Origin: Sphingomonadales bacterium
GTDB taxonomy: Bacteria; Pseudomonadota; Alphaproteobacteria; Sphingomonadales; Sphingomonadaceae
NCBI GenBank assembly: GCA_017309275.1
Contig: JAFKLT010000042.1
Coordinates: 25,937-89,936, forward strand
Direction of reading: 5' to 3'
Length of the DNA: 64,000 bases
The position numbers were made by a program, and so were the translations under genes. Shown here in pieces: positions 8,479 through 17,684 of the stretch (position 1 is the first letter of the stretch; every line of letters starts with the position of its first letter). Under the pieces are notes generated by a model, which was not told the origin of the DNA, made no database searches, and saw only the letters and a program-made list of their open reading frames with translations.

Positions 8479-9465
8479 TCAGCCCGGCGGGTAAAGGCCC
8501 CATGGGTCGAAGTCGCGCGCCCGAATCCAGCGCGTGCTGATCCATTTCTCACCCTGCGATACGGGCAAGCCGGCGTGCCGGCTCCGCTCGTCTGCGCGGC
8601 CATCAGGCACTGTGTTGGCGAACAGGATCGCATCGCCGATCTTGCCGCGATATTCGATGCCGGCGGTCGGGAACTGGGTCGCGCCGCCTTCATATCCATC
8701 GCTCAAATAGGCGATCAACGTGAGCACGCGCTGGTTGCTCTCGCCCGGAAGGCAGTCGTGGTGCAGGCGATACTGCTGTCCGGGCACGTAGCGAAGCACG
8801 GTAAGCGGCTCGCCCTGTCGGACGCGGGTTCCGGTTGCGGCGGCGATCCGCAGGTTGAGGGCGTGGACGACCATATCCTGCTGGATCGGGCCCAGAACCG
8901 TGCCGTCGGACGTGCGAATGGGGTTCGGCGATTCCTTGCCCGTACGCGAATCGACGACGATCGACGGCGTCATATCGGGGCGCGAAAGCGCGACGACGTG
9001 AGCGCATTCGTCGGCCGTGAACAATCGCTCGAGGGTTCCGATACGCGGGGTGTCCGAGCGGATGTCGAGCGGGGGGACGGAAACCGGCGTACCGTCGGGG
9101 TTCAACTCCATCCGCCCGATAAGCTCCTGTTGCCTTGCGGCAGCTGGATCCTTCTCCGCCGCCTTTTCCAGCAGGGCGAGGGCGCCAGGCCAGTCGGCCG
9201 CGCCACCCGCGCCCATCGCCACGAAGACGGCGTGGGTCAGCGCGCTCTGCTTGTCCCCAACCTGGCCGCCGCGTTCGAACAAGGTTCGCGCCATGGCGAA
9301 ATCGCGCCGCACGGGATAGCCATAGACGTGCCACAGCGCGAGTTCACGCAGCGCCTGGCCGTCGCCGCGTTGCGCCGCCTGCGACAGCAACTGCACTGCT
9401 CGTGCCGCCTCGCCAGCGCCGAGAAGCCGCCGAGCCTGGTCGGCAATGGATTCCATCCGGATCAT
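8479..9465 (-). CDS. 2-oxoglutarate/Fe(II) oxygenase with N-terminal Sel1/TPR-like repeats
   Basis: A 328-residue protein. Residues 1-115 form alpha-helical Sel1/TPR-like repeats (for example GDGQALRELALWHVYGYPVRRD). Residues 140-318 are a prolyl-4-hydroxylase-like double-stranded beta-helix: the iron ligands are H235 and D237 in YRLHHDCLPG and H297 in SRHAGLPV, and K307 in GEKWIS would bind 2-oxoglutarate. The family hydroxylates protein side chains or small molecules. The ATG at 9465 (MIRMES) has GGACAGG upstream; ATG 9456 is an alternative. It starts only about 30 bases after the terminator of the upstream receptor gene, so its promoter must overlap that terminator or it depends on read-through. 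Confidence 0.85.
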   Translation of the reverse strand: MIRMESIADQARRLLGAGEAARAVQLLSQAAQRGDGQALRELALWHVYGYPVRRDFAMARTLFERGGQVGDKQSALTHAVFVAMGAGGAADWPGALALLEKAAEKDPAAARQQELIGRMELNPDGTPVSVPPLDIRSDTPRIGTLERLFTADECAHVVALSRPDMTPSIVVDSRTGKESPNPIRTSDGTVLGPIQQDMVVHALNLRIAAATGTRVRQGEPLTVLRYVPGQQYRLHHDCLPGESNQRVLTLIAYLSDGYEGGATQFPTAGIEYRGKIGDAILFANTVPDGRADERSRHAGLPVSQGEKWISTRWIRARDFDPWGLYPPG

Positions 9466-9493
9466 GTCGCCTGTCCTATCGGAGCGCCGGGCA

Positions 9494-9527
9494 CAAAAAA
9501 AGAGGGCCGGACAAATGTCCGGCCCTC
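9494..9527 (-). terminator. Intrinsic terminator of TonB receptor 2
   Basis: Arms 9502-9513 and 9516-9527 (GAGGGCCGGACA / TGTCCGGCCCTC) pair perfectly over 12 bases. On the minus strand the stem is followed by a run of seven to eight T (9501-9494). The receptor gene read on the minus strand stops at 9551, just before the stem. Confidence 0.9.
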
Positions 9528-9550
9528 GATTTTCGACTGTTCCGTTTGGA

Positions 9551-12500
9551 TCAGAACTTGGCGATGGCGCCAACATATCCATAACGTCCGCGGACGTCAT
9601 AGATACCCGAGCCTGCACCGACGCCGGTCAGGCCGTACGGCGGCTGGCGGTCGAACAGGTTGTCAACACCGAGATAGACGTTGAAGCGGTCGTTCACGTC
9701 CGCGTCGAAGCGGATGTTGTGATACCAAACCGCCGGGTACTTCTTGACCTGGGCGTAGTCCGGGTTTTCCGGCGGACGGCCCTGGAGCGAGTTGAAGTCC
9801 TCGTAGGTGTTCAGGTACATGCCGCCGAGGTAACGCAGCTCGTAGGTGAAGCCCACCTTGCCGATCTTCGCGTTGGTCCGCAGGTTGAACGCGTCGACGG
9901 GATCGCCGAGTTCGCTCAGGATGCGGTTTTCGAAGTTCGGATTGGCCGGGTTCAGGAAGTTGCTGCGTTCCAGAGCGTGCGTCCAGACGCCGTTGAACGC
10001 CAGGCTGCCCCAATCGAACGACTTGCGGTAGTTCAGATTGACGTCGATGCCGCGCGCCGTGAGCTTCGCGAAGTTCAGCGTCGACTGAAGCAGCGTGCCC
10101 TCCACGATGCGGAACGCTTCTTCGCCGTTGCCGGTCGCACCGTTGACGCCAACGCGTTCGAACGAGCCGCAGAACGGGTTGTTCAGCGTCGGCTGGTCAT
10201 AGCACTGGTTGACGATCGTCTGAGCGGCAACCGACGTGATGACGTTGTCGATCTTGATGTCGTAGTAATCGACCGACAGCGACAGGCCCGGGACGAAGCG
10301 CGGTTCGAAGACACCACCAACGGTGAAGCTCTTCGACGTCTCTTCGCGAAGGTTCGGGTTGCCGCCGCTGTTGATTTCGAGCGACTGAACATAGACGAAG
10401 TCATAGTTCGCCGGACGACCCTGAGCGGTACAGTTGGCAGCACGGAACTGCGAACCGGCGCCGAGGTTACGAGCCGAGCAAGGATCGGTGAAGTTCGGCG
10501 CGAAGTTCTGGCTCTGCTCCGAGAACAGCTCCGAAAGGTTCGGCGCACGAACCGACTTCGAGTAGCTCGCACGGAAGCGAATGTCCTCGATCGGCGCGTA
10601 ATCGACGCCACCCGAATAGGTGTAAACCGTTCCGGTCGAACCCTTATAGTCGGCGATACGACCCGAACCGTTGACGGTCAGGGCGTGCGCGAACGGCATG
10701 TCCTTGAGCAGCGGGATCGAGACTTCGCCGAAAACTTCCTTCACCGAGAAGGTCGACTTCGGGAAAGCCGGGATCGCGTTGTAGAAGGCATAGCCGAACT
10801 GCGTGTCGTCATCGAGATCGTAGAAGTTGGTCTCACGACGATATTCCGCACCGACCGAGAAAGCGATCGGGCCGCCCGGCAGTTCGAACAGCTGGCTGAG
10901 GTCGCCCGCGACGAAGCCCGAAGCGACGAATTGGGTGATCTCACCCTGTGCCTTGGTGTTCTGCAGGACGTACTGACGCGCAGCCGCCGACGACGAGCCG
11001 TCACCGAACGGGTTGATCGGAACGCAGGACGCAACGTCCGCGCGCAGGCGATCACGGATGTAGATCTCGTCAGCGGTCGGGTTGGTCAGCGCGTTGAGCT
11101 GGCCCAGCGTACGACCGTCGATGTTCACATAGCCGGTCGTGTTGTTCGGATCGGTCGTTGCGCGGCAAACGACGTTGCCGTTGGTGTCGCGAACGGTGTC
11201 GAGGCCAAGCAGGTAACGCTGGACGTTGACGTTGCCCTGGATCTCGTTGCTTTCCTTGAACTTACCGTAGTTCGCCGAAATTTCGTAGTTCCAGTCGTCG
11301 TTGAAGTCGCCCTTGAAACCGCCGACAACGCGCCAGGTCTCACGAACCAGGCGTTCGTCGCGGATGCCGAACTCGGTCCAGTTCTTGCGAAGGCTGAAGC
11401 GCGTCGCGTTGGTCGGCGTGGCGCCGCCTGCGATGAGCTGCTGCTCGATGATCGCGCGTGCCTGCGTGTTCAGGTACGGGTTGTCGAGACGCGGACGTTC
11501 ACGAACGTCGAGACCGCCAAGCGTGGTGCCCTGCGAGAAGAAGGGACCGCTCTGCGAACCCATGGCCGTCGTCTTGACATACTTCGCTTCGACGAAGGGC
11601 ACGAGCGCGTCGCTGATGTCGTAGTGCGCGACGAAGTTGACCGAGATGCGCTCCAGCGTCGGGGTCAGCGTGACCAGACGGCCTTCGCGACCCGAATAGC
11701 CGTTGCCGCCGACATAGTTGCCGTTCGGGCCGAGGCCGATGCGGGTGCCGGTCTGCTGCGTCAGCGTGCCGTCGGGACGGAACAGATAGGTACAGGTGTA
11801 CGCTGCGCCGAGCGGATCGCGACCGCAGGCCGCAGTCGGGCTGGTGAAGCCGAGCTGACCGCCGGTCGAAATGGTGGCCGAACGGATGTCTTCGTAGAAG
11901 ATACGGTCGAACACGTCGTCGTAGTTCGGCGTCGGGCCGGTGGCCGAGTCGGTGTCGACAACGACGAAGTTGTTGTTCTGGTTGATGTTCCGGCCACGAC
12001 CCGAAGCCGCATATTGCGACTGGTAGGCATATTCGACGTTCAGCGCGGCGTTACCGCGGCCATCGGCGAAGTTCTTGCCTGCGAGGAACGAGACATACTG
12101 GTTGCCGGCATCGCCATAGTCGAGGTTGACGCCCGCCTGGCCACGCAGCTGGATGCCGTCGTAGTTGTCCTTGAGGATGAAGTTGACCACACCGGCGATC
12201 GCGTCCGAACCATAGATCGACGAAGCGCCGCCCGTCAGGACGTCGACGCGCTCGATCATGTCGGTCGGGATGGTGTTGATGTCGACCGAGACGCCGTTCG
12301 ACAGAATGTCGCCGGCGACGTGACGGCGGCCGTTGACCAGGACCAGCGTGCGCTGCGTGCCCAGACCGCGAAGGTCGAGCAGGTTCAGACCGCGGGTGCC
12401 GAGGAAGCGCGTGCCGTTCGACTGGCTGAGCGTGCTGCGGAGCTGCGGCAGGTCGTTCAGGACGTCACCGATCGAAACCTGGCCGGTTTCGAAGAACTCT

Positions 12501-12700
12501 TCGCCCGAAACGGTCGTGATCGGAACGGTCGATTCGAGGTTGGGCTGGCGGATGCGCGAACCCGTAACGACGATGGCGGTGCCGCCTTCTTCAGCCGTTT
12601 CGCCGGCTGCTGCCGCGTCGCCCTGGGCGTACGCCGGCATGGCGCTGAACAATGCAAGAGTCAGGGCAGAGCCCCGAACTAGCAGGCTAGTCTTCTTCAT
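9551..12700 (-). CDS. TonB-dependent outer-membrane receptor (2)
   Basis: A 1049-residue TonB-dependent receptor. The start at 12700 is supported by GGGGA about nine bases upstream and by a signal peptide (MKKTSLLVRGSALTLALFS, cleavage after AYA near residue 25). The plug begins near GGTAIVVTGSRI, with TLVLVNGRRHVAGD shortly after. The barrel ends YVGAIAKF, with a terminal aromatic. In length and plug sequence it matches the receptor at 5177-8302, so the two probably arose by duplication and take up related ligands. Length above 1000 residues favours a large ligand such as an oligosaccharide or peptide, but that is inference. A strong terminator ends it. Confidence 0.93.
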   Translation of the reverse strand: MKKTSLLVRGSALTLALFSAMPAYAQGDAAAAGETAEEGGTAIVVTGSRIRQPNLESTVPITTVSGEEFFETGQVSIGDVLNDLPQLRSTLSQSNGTRFLGTRGLNLLDLRGLGTQRTLVLVNGRRHVAGDILSNGVSVDINTIPTDMIERVDVLTGGASSIYGSDAIAGVVNFILKDNYDGIQLRGQAGVNLDYGDAGNQYVSFLAGKNFADGRGNAALNVEYAYQSQYAASGRGRNINQNNNFVVVDTDSATGPTPNYDDVFDRIFYEDIRSATISTGGQLGFTSPTAACGRDPLGAAYTCTYLFRPDGTLTQQTGTRIGLGPNGNYVGGNGYSGREGRLVTLTPTLERISVNFVAHYDISDALVPFVEAKYVKTTAMGSQSGPFFSQGTTLGGLDVRERPRLDNPYLNTQARAIIEQQLIAGGATPTNATRFSLRKNWTEFGIRDERLVRETWRVVGGFKGDFNDDWNYEISANYGKFKESNEIQGNVNVQRYLLGLDTVRDTNGNVVCRATTDPNNTTGYVNIDGRTLGQLNALTNPTADEIYIRDRLRADVASCVPINPFGDGSSSAAARQYVLQNTKAQGEITQFVASGFVAGDLSQLFELPGGPIAFSVGAEYRRETNFYDLDDDTQFGYAFYNAIPAFPKSTFSVKEVFGEVSIPLLKDMPFAHALTVNGSGRIADYKGSTGTVYTYSGGVDYAPIEDIRFRASYSKSVRAPNLSELFSEQSQNFAPNFTDPCSARNLGAGSQFRAANCTAQGRPANYDFVYVQSLEINSGGNPNLREETSKSFTVGGVFEPRFVPGLSLSVDYYDIKIDNVITSVAAQTIVNQCYDQPTLNNPFCGSFERVGVNGATGNGEEAFRIVEGTLLQSTLNFAKLTARGIDVNLNYRKSFDWGSLAFNGVWTHALERSNFLNPANPNFENRILSELGDPVDAFNLRTNAKIGKVGFTYELRYLGGMYLNTYEDFNSLQGRPPENPDYAQVKKYPAVWYHNIRFDADVNDRFNVYLGVDNLFDRQPPYGLTGVGAGSGIYDVRGRYGYVGAIAKF

Positions 12701-13245
12701 GATGTGTTTCCCCGTTAACCGTCCCGAAAAATTAAAGAACGGATCGGGGTCTAAAAAGCCCGAAAATTTTGAGGGCACAAGTCCAATGTGGCTAAATTCT
12801 TACATCCTGGGGTCGTCGGTGCGACGTTGTGGCATTTTCGCAACAGGTCAGGGCGGCGACCGCTAAGCCGCTGTTGAAGCATGATTGCTTGAGCAGGACA
12901 TGATTTGATTCTCTGCGGCAGCCAAGGCACTGAATGATGCGGAATAATGGTTTCCATTGTAACGAAGTTACTTTTGCACGCATCATCGGTTAATAGCCGC
13001 CTGTCGAGGGCCCATGTTATAGATAGCCATGGTTTTGGTGAAAGTTGCGGTGCCAATCGGCCGTTCCTGGGCGGATGGCGCGCCGGTATCGGCGCCGGGG
13101 TAGGCGAATCGACTGCCGCAAGAGCCGTGCGCGGCGCACATGTTGCGATGCATCATAATTTGATGCTAATGCCTTTGGCTTCAACGATGGCCGAGGTCGC
13201 AACTGGGCCGCCTTCGCCGTGGGATATAGAGGAGCTCGGGTCAGC
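12701..13245. other. 545-bp intergenic region between receptor 2 and phaR
   Basis: No convincing gene on either strand. It must hold the divergent promoters for the receptor (minus) and phaR (plus). Two dyads stand out: GTAAC-GAA-GTTAC at 12959-12971, and GCATCA-TAATT-TGATGC at 13150-13166, listed separately. The composition is more A/T-rich than the neighbouring genes around 12930-13030. The short frames present have poor codon structure and no ribosome binding sites. A small RNA cannot be excluded. Confidence 0.5.
13150..13166. promoter_or_regulatory. Perfect 6+6 dyad upstream of phaR
   Basis: GCATCA at 13150-13155 and TGATGC at 13161-13166 are perfect inverted repeats around TAATT, 80-96 bases upstream of the phaR start. 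PhaR proteins are known to autoregulate by binding GC-containing dyads upstream of their own gene. Whether this is such a site is a guess. Confidence 0.35.
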
Positions 13246-13785
13246 ATGGCCAAGTCGAGGACAGCCGCGGATGGCGATGTCGTTACGATCAAGAAATACG
13301 CCAATCGGCGTCTTTATGATACGGAACGCAGTTGCTACATCACGCTCGACGATCTTGGCACGATGGTCCGGGACGGTCGCGATTTCCGCGTCGTCGACGC
13401 GAAGAGCGGCGAAGATATCACGCACAATGTCCTGACGCAGATCATCATGGACACCGAAACGCGCGGCGAAACCCTGCTGCCCGTCAATTTCCTGCGCCAG
13501 CTGATCGGCATGTACGGCGACAAGATGCAGTCGATGGTGCCGCAATATCTGGAGGCGTCGATGGCGTCCTTTAGGAAGAACCAGCAGGACGTCCGCGCAG
13601 CGTTCGAGGGTGCGCTCGGCTCCAACCCACTTGCCGAACTGACCCGGCGCAATCTGGAAATGTTCCAGCAAGCCGCGGGCGCGTTCATGCCAGGCGTTGC
13701 CGGAAACAAGTCGAAGGACGCCGAAATCGACGCGCTCAAGGCTGAAATCGCCGACCTGAAGGCCGAGCTCGCCAACAAGAAATAA
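13246..13785 (+). CDS. phaR: PHA synthesis repressor PhaR
   Basis: A 179-residue regulator of polyhydroxyalkanoate granule formation. The N-terminal PHB/PHA accumulation regulator DNA-binding domain covers about residues 12-72, with its very conserved core TIKKYANRRLYDTERSCYIT. A second helical region (about 75-125, LLPVNFLRQLIGMYGDKMQS) matches the PHA-binding part. The C-terminal end (DAEIDALKAEIADLKAEL) is a heptad coiled coil, probably for oligomerisation. The ATG at 13246 follows AGGAGC at 12 bases. In known systems it represses phasin genes and leaves DNA when PHA is present; no pha synthesis gene is in this window. Confidence 0.92.
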   Translation: MAKSRTAADGDVVTIKKYANRRLYDTERSCYITLDDLGTMVRDGRDFRVVDAKSGEDITHNVLTQIIMDTETRGETLLPVNFLRQLIGMYGDKMQSMVPQYLEASMASFRKNQQDVRAAFEGALGSNPLAELTRRNLEMFQQAAGAFMPGVAGNKSKDAEIDALKAEIADLKAELANKK

Positions 13786-13828
13786 TCCGGGGCCGCTCTT
13801 CCGCCCCAAAGCACAGAAAACAGGACAC

Positions 13829-15355
13829 ATGATCAAGCATGCGCTCAGCGTAACCCGTCAGGCCGACTTCGCGGCCTGGTATCAGGATGTCATTGCCGAG
13901 GCCGATCTCGCCGAGGAATCGGGCGTGCGCGGCTGCATGGTGATCAAGCCGTGGGGCTGGGGGATCTGGGAACGGATCCAGAAGGTGATGGATGCCGACA
14001 TCAAGGATGCGGGCGTCCAGAATTGCTATTTCCCGCTCTTCATTCCCTTGAGCTTCTTTGAAAAGGAAGCCGACCATGTCGATGGTTTTGCAAAGGAAAT
14101 GGCGGTCGTTACGCATCACCGGCTGATCGCGGACGGCAAGGGCAAGCTCGTTCCCGATCCCGAAGCGAAGCTTGAAGAGCCGCTGATCATCCGTCCGACG
14201 TCTGAAACCGTCATCGGTGCGGCGATGAGCCGTTGGGTGCAGAGCTGGCGCGACCTGCCGCTGAAGGTCAATCAGTGGGCGAACGTCGTACGATGGGAGA
14301 TGCGCACGCGCATGTTCCTGCGCACCAGCGAATTTCTGTGGCAGGAAGGCCATACGGCGCACGCCGATCGCGAAGATGCGATGGTGGAGACGCTGCGCGC
14401 GCTGGAAATGTATCGCGCCTTTGCCGAGGATGTTCTCGCCATGCCGGTGATTGCCGGTGAAAAGCCCGAGAATGAGCGCTTCCCCGGCGCGGTCGCGACC
14501 TATTCGATCGAAGCGATGATGCAGGACGGCAAGGCGCTCCAGGCGGGCACCTCGCACTATCTGGGCACCGGCTTCGCCGAAGCGGCGGGCATTCGCTATC
14601 AGGACAAGGATGGCGGCCACAGCCTTTGTCATACGACGAGCTGGGGCGTATCGACCCGCATGATCGGCGGCGTCATCATGACGCACGGCGATGACGACGG
14701 GCTGCGTTGCCCGCCGCGCATCGCGCCGCATCAGATCGTCATCGTCCCCATGTTGCGCGACAATGACGAGGACGTCGCAATTCTCGACTATTGCCGCGAT
14801 CTCGAGACGAAGCTCAAGGCGCTCGACGCTTTCCGCGAACCTGTCCGCGTCCTGCTCGATACCGGTGCGAACAAGGCGCAGACGAAGCGCTGGGGCTGGG
14901 TCAAGAAGGGCGCGCCGCTGGTCGTCGAAGTCGGTCCGCGCGACGTCGCGGGCGGCAATGTCGCGGTCATCCGCCGCGACCGGCTGTACAAGGACGACGG
15001 CAAGCTCAACACGGCCTTCGTCGCGAAGGACGAATTCGTCGCGGGCGTGACCGCCACGCTCACCGACATCCAGGCGAGCCTGTATGCGGCGGCGAAGGAG
15101 CGGCTGCATTCGAACATTCGCCGCGACGTCACCGATCTGGCCGCGCATTTCTCGGGTGATGACAAGTTCGTCGGCTGGGTCGAGGTGCAATGGGCACGCC
15201 CGACCGGCGCGGTACTGGACGGGATCGTCGAGAAGCTGAAGGCGTTGAAGCTGACGATGCGTAATACACCGCTCGACGCGACGCCCGCCGACGGCGCCTG
15301 CTTCTTCACCGGCGAGCCCGCGGTTGAACGCGTGCTAATCGGGCGGACCTATTAA
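13829..15355 (+). CDS. proS: Prolyl-tRNA synthetase (archaeal/eukaryote-like form)
   Basis: A 508-residue class II aminoacyl-tRNA synthetase that charges tRNA-Pro. The N-terminal block RGCMVIKPWGWGIWERIQ, the class II motif 2 region VVRWEMRTRMFLRTSEFLWQ and the segment YQDKDGGHSLCHTTSWGVSTR are typical of the form also found in archaea and eukaryotes. It lacks the roughly 180-residue editing insertion of E. coli-type ProS. A C-terminal anticodon-binding domain starts near residue 290 (APHQIVIVPML). The frame ends directly against the start of rnr. Confidence 0.93.
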   Translation: MIKHALSVTRQADFAAWYQDVIAEADLAEESGVRGCMVIKPWGWGIWERIQKVMDADIKDAGVQNCYFPLFIPLSFFEKEADHVDGFAKEMAVVTHHRLIADGKGKLVPDPEAKLEEPLIIRPTSETVIGAAMSRWVQSWRDLPLKVNQWANVVRWEMRTRMFLRTSEFLWQEGHTAHADREDAMVETLRALEMYRAFAEDVLAMPVIAGEKPENERFPGAVATYSIEAMMQDGKALQAGTSHYLGTGFAEAAGIRYQDKDGGHSLCHTTSWGVSTRMIGGVIMTHGDDDGLRCPPRIAPHQIVIVPMLRDNDEDVAILDYCRDLETKLKALDAFREPVRVLLDTGANKAQTKRWGWVKKGAPLVVEVGPRDVAGGNVAVIRRDRLYKDDGKLNTAFVAKDEFVAGVTATLTDIQASLYAAAKERLHSNIRRDVTDLAAHFSGDDKFVGWVEVQWARPTGAVLDGIVEKLKALKLTMRNTPLDATPADGACFFTGEPAVERVLIGRTY

Positions 15356-17665
15356 TTGGCCAACGGACCGAAACGGCCGAAACCCGCGGGGTTGCCGTCG
15401 CCCGAGCAAATCCTGCGCTTTATCCAGGACAGTAGCGGAGCGATCGGGAAGCGGGAGATCGCCAAGCATTTCGGTCTGCACGGCGCCGACAAGATCGCGC
15501 TGAAAGCGCTGCTGAAGGACATGACCGACGAGGGGCTCGTCGACATGGCGCCCGGGCGCGCGTTCCACAAGCATGGCGGCTTGCCGCGCGTCACCGTATT
15601 GCGCGTCGCGGCGATCGAGGGCGATGCGGTGTGGGCTGTGCCCGATCATTGGGAGGGCAGCGGCCCTGCGCCGCGCCTTCGCGTGATGGAAAAGGGCCGC
15701 CGCAGCGCGCTGGGCATCGGTGACCGCATCCTGGCGCGGACCGAGGAGCGCGGCAGCGGCCATGTCGCGCACCCGATGAAAAAGCTGCAGGCAGGCGGCG
15801 AGACGATCATCGGCGTGCTGGTTGCCGACACCGGCCCTGGCGGCAAGCCGATGACCTGGCTGCGTCCCGCCGACAAGCGCGCGCGTTTCGACTTCGCCGT
15901 CGCGGACATGGGCGATGCGGCCATCGGCGACCTCGTGCGCGCCGAGCTTTCGGGCCGCGGCCCCGCGACGAAGGCCCGCGTGATCGATCGCATCGGTGAC
16001 CCCTTCGCCCCGCGTTCGCTGAGCATGATCGCGATCGCGAAGCATGAAATCCCGCATGTCTTCGGCGAAGAGGTGGTGGCCGAGGCCGAGCTTGCCGCAA
16101 GGCTGCCGCTGACCCCCGACGGCCGCGAGGATTTGCGCGACCTGCCGATCGTTGCGATCGACCCTATCGACGCGCGCGACCATGACGACGCCGTCTGGGC
16201 GATCCCGGACGAGGATGCCGGCAACAAAGGCGGTTTTCGCGCGATCGTCGCGATCGCCGACGTCAGCTATTATGTTCGCGCCGACAGCGCGCTCGATCGC
16301 GAGGCGCGGCGTCGCGGCAACAGCGTCTATTTCCCGGACCAGGTCGTGCCGATGCTGCCCGAGACGCTGTCCGCGGGCGTTTGCTCGCTGAAAGCCGGCG
16401 AGGATCGCGCGGCGATGGCGTGCCATCTGGTCGTCGACAAACATGGGAAAGTGACGTCATGGCGTTTCACGCGCGCGCTGGTACGGCTGCGCGCGAATAT
16501 CGCCTATGAACGCGCGCAGGCGGCCTTCGACGCCGATATGCCGGATGAGAGGTGGGACGGGGACGTGCTTCCCGCGCTCAAGAATCTCTGGGCCTGTTGG
16601 GCACTGCTGGCGAAGGCGCGCGACGCGCGGTCCCCGCTCGACCTCGATTTGCCCGAACGTCAGGTGCGGCTCGACGAACAGGGCAATATCGCAGAAATCC
16701 GGGTTCGCGAGCGGCTCGACGCGCATCGGCTGATCGAGGACTATATGATCGCGGCGAACGTCGCGGCGGCAAAGGCGCTGGAGGCGAAGAAATCGCCGGT
16801 CATGTACCGCATCCACGAGCCGCCGAGCCGCGAGAAGCTGGTCAGCCTCAAGGATTATCTCGAAACCTTCGAACAAAGCTTTGCGCTGGGGCAGGTCATC
16901 ACGCCCGCCGTTTTCAACCGGCTGATCGACGGATTTTCAGGCGACGACCGCCTGCCTCAGATCATGGAAGCGATCCTGCGCAGCCAGACGCAGGCCTATT
17001 ACGGCCCCGCCAATTCGGGGCATTTCGGCTTGGCGCTCGGCTCCTACGCGCATTTCACCTCGCCGATCCGCCGCTACGCCGACCTGATCGTCCACCGCGC
17101 GCTCGTCGATGCCTATCGTCTGGAGGTTCCGGGCAAGCCCAAGGGGCTGCCCGAACGCACCGGGCTTGGCGAGGCCGACCGCAAGGGCTTGTCACGTATC
17201 GGCGAGGCGATCAGCGCGCTCGAACGCCGCGCGATGGAGGCGGAGCGCGAGACGATCGACCGCTATGTCGCGGCCTATCTCGCGACCAAGGTGGGCGAAA
17301 TCGTTCCCGCGCGGATCACCGGGGTTCAGCCTTTCGGCTTTTTCGCGACCGTCGATGGGCTCGGCGGCGACGGGCTGGTACCGGTATCGACGCTGGGCAG
17401 CGAACGCTTTTTCTATGACGAAGCCGCACGGACGCTCGACAGCGAACATGGGCGGGTGAGCTATTCGGTCGGGCAGCGGCTCGAGCTTCGCCTGATGGAT
17501 GCCAATCCGATCAGCGGCGCGCTGCGCTTCGAGCTTCCGGACACGCCCGAGGGCGGTTTTCGCAATCGTCCGCCAAGGCGCGACGGCCTGAAGAAGGCGG
17601 GGAAGCATGTCGTCGGCAAGCGCGGGCGGCCGAACAATATTCGCCATCAGGGGCGTAAACGCTAA
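15356..17665 (+). CDS. rnr: Ribonuclease R
   Basis: A 769-residue 3'-to-5' exoribonuclease. It has an N-terminal winged-helix region, cold-shock-like OB domains, the RNB catalytic core with the acidic metal cluster in DPIDARDHDDAVWA (about residues 269-282), the YAHFTSPIRRYADLIVHR block, a C-terminal S1 domain (EIVPARITGVQPFGFFATVD) and a basic lysine/arginine-rich tail. The start is TTG at 15356, immediately after the proS stop; the next in-frame ATG would remove about 55 residues of the conserved winged helix. The zero-base junction suggests that translation is coupled to proS. Confidence 0.92.
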   Translation: MANGPKRPKPAGLPSPEQILRFIQDSSGAIGKREIAKHFGLHGADKIALKALLKDMTDEGLVDMAPGRAFHKHGGLPRVTVLRVAAIEGDAVWAVPDHWEGSGPAPRLRVMEKGRRSALGIGDRILARTEERGSGHVAHPMKKLQAGGETIIGVLVADTGPGGKPMTWLRPADKRARFDFAVADMGDAAIGDLVRAELSGRGPATKARVIDRIGDPFAPRSLSMIAIAKHEIPHVFGEEVVAEAELAARLPLTPDGREDLRDLPIVAIDPIDARDHDDAVWAIPDEDAGNKGGFRAIVAIADVSYYVRADSALDREARRRGNSVYFPDQVVPMLPETLSAGVCSLKAGEDRAAMACHLVVDKHGKVTSWRFTRALVRLRANIAYERAQAAFDADMPDERWDGDVLPALKNLWACWALLAKARDARSPLDLDLPERQVRLDEQGNIAEIRVRERLDAHRLIEDYMIAANVAAAKALEAKKSPVMYRIHEPPSREKLVSLKDYLETFEQSFALGQVITPAVFNRLIDGFSGDDRLPQIMEAILRSQTQAYYGPANSGHFGLALGSYAHFTSPIRRYADLIVHRALVDAYRLEVPGKPKGLPERTGLGEADRKGLSRIGEAISALERRAMEAERETIDRYVAAYLATKVGEIVPARITGVQPFGFFATVDGLGGDGLVPVSTLGSERFFYDEAARTLDSEHGRVSYSVGQRLELRLMDANPISGALRFELPDTPEGGFRNRPPRRDGLKKAGKHVVGKRGRPNNIRHQGRKR

Positions 17666-17684
17666 CCCTCCTCGCAATGACGAT

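Noticed and set aside
9446-12682. A 1078-codon open frame on the plus strand inside TonB receptor 2
   Set aside because: Same reason: long antisense frames are common opposite high-GC genes, and the protein shows no motif.
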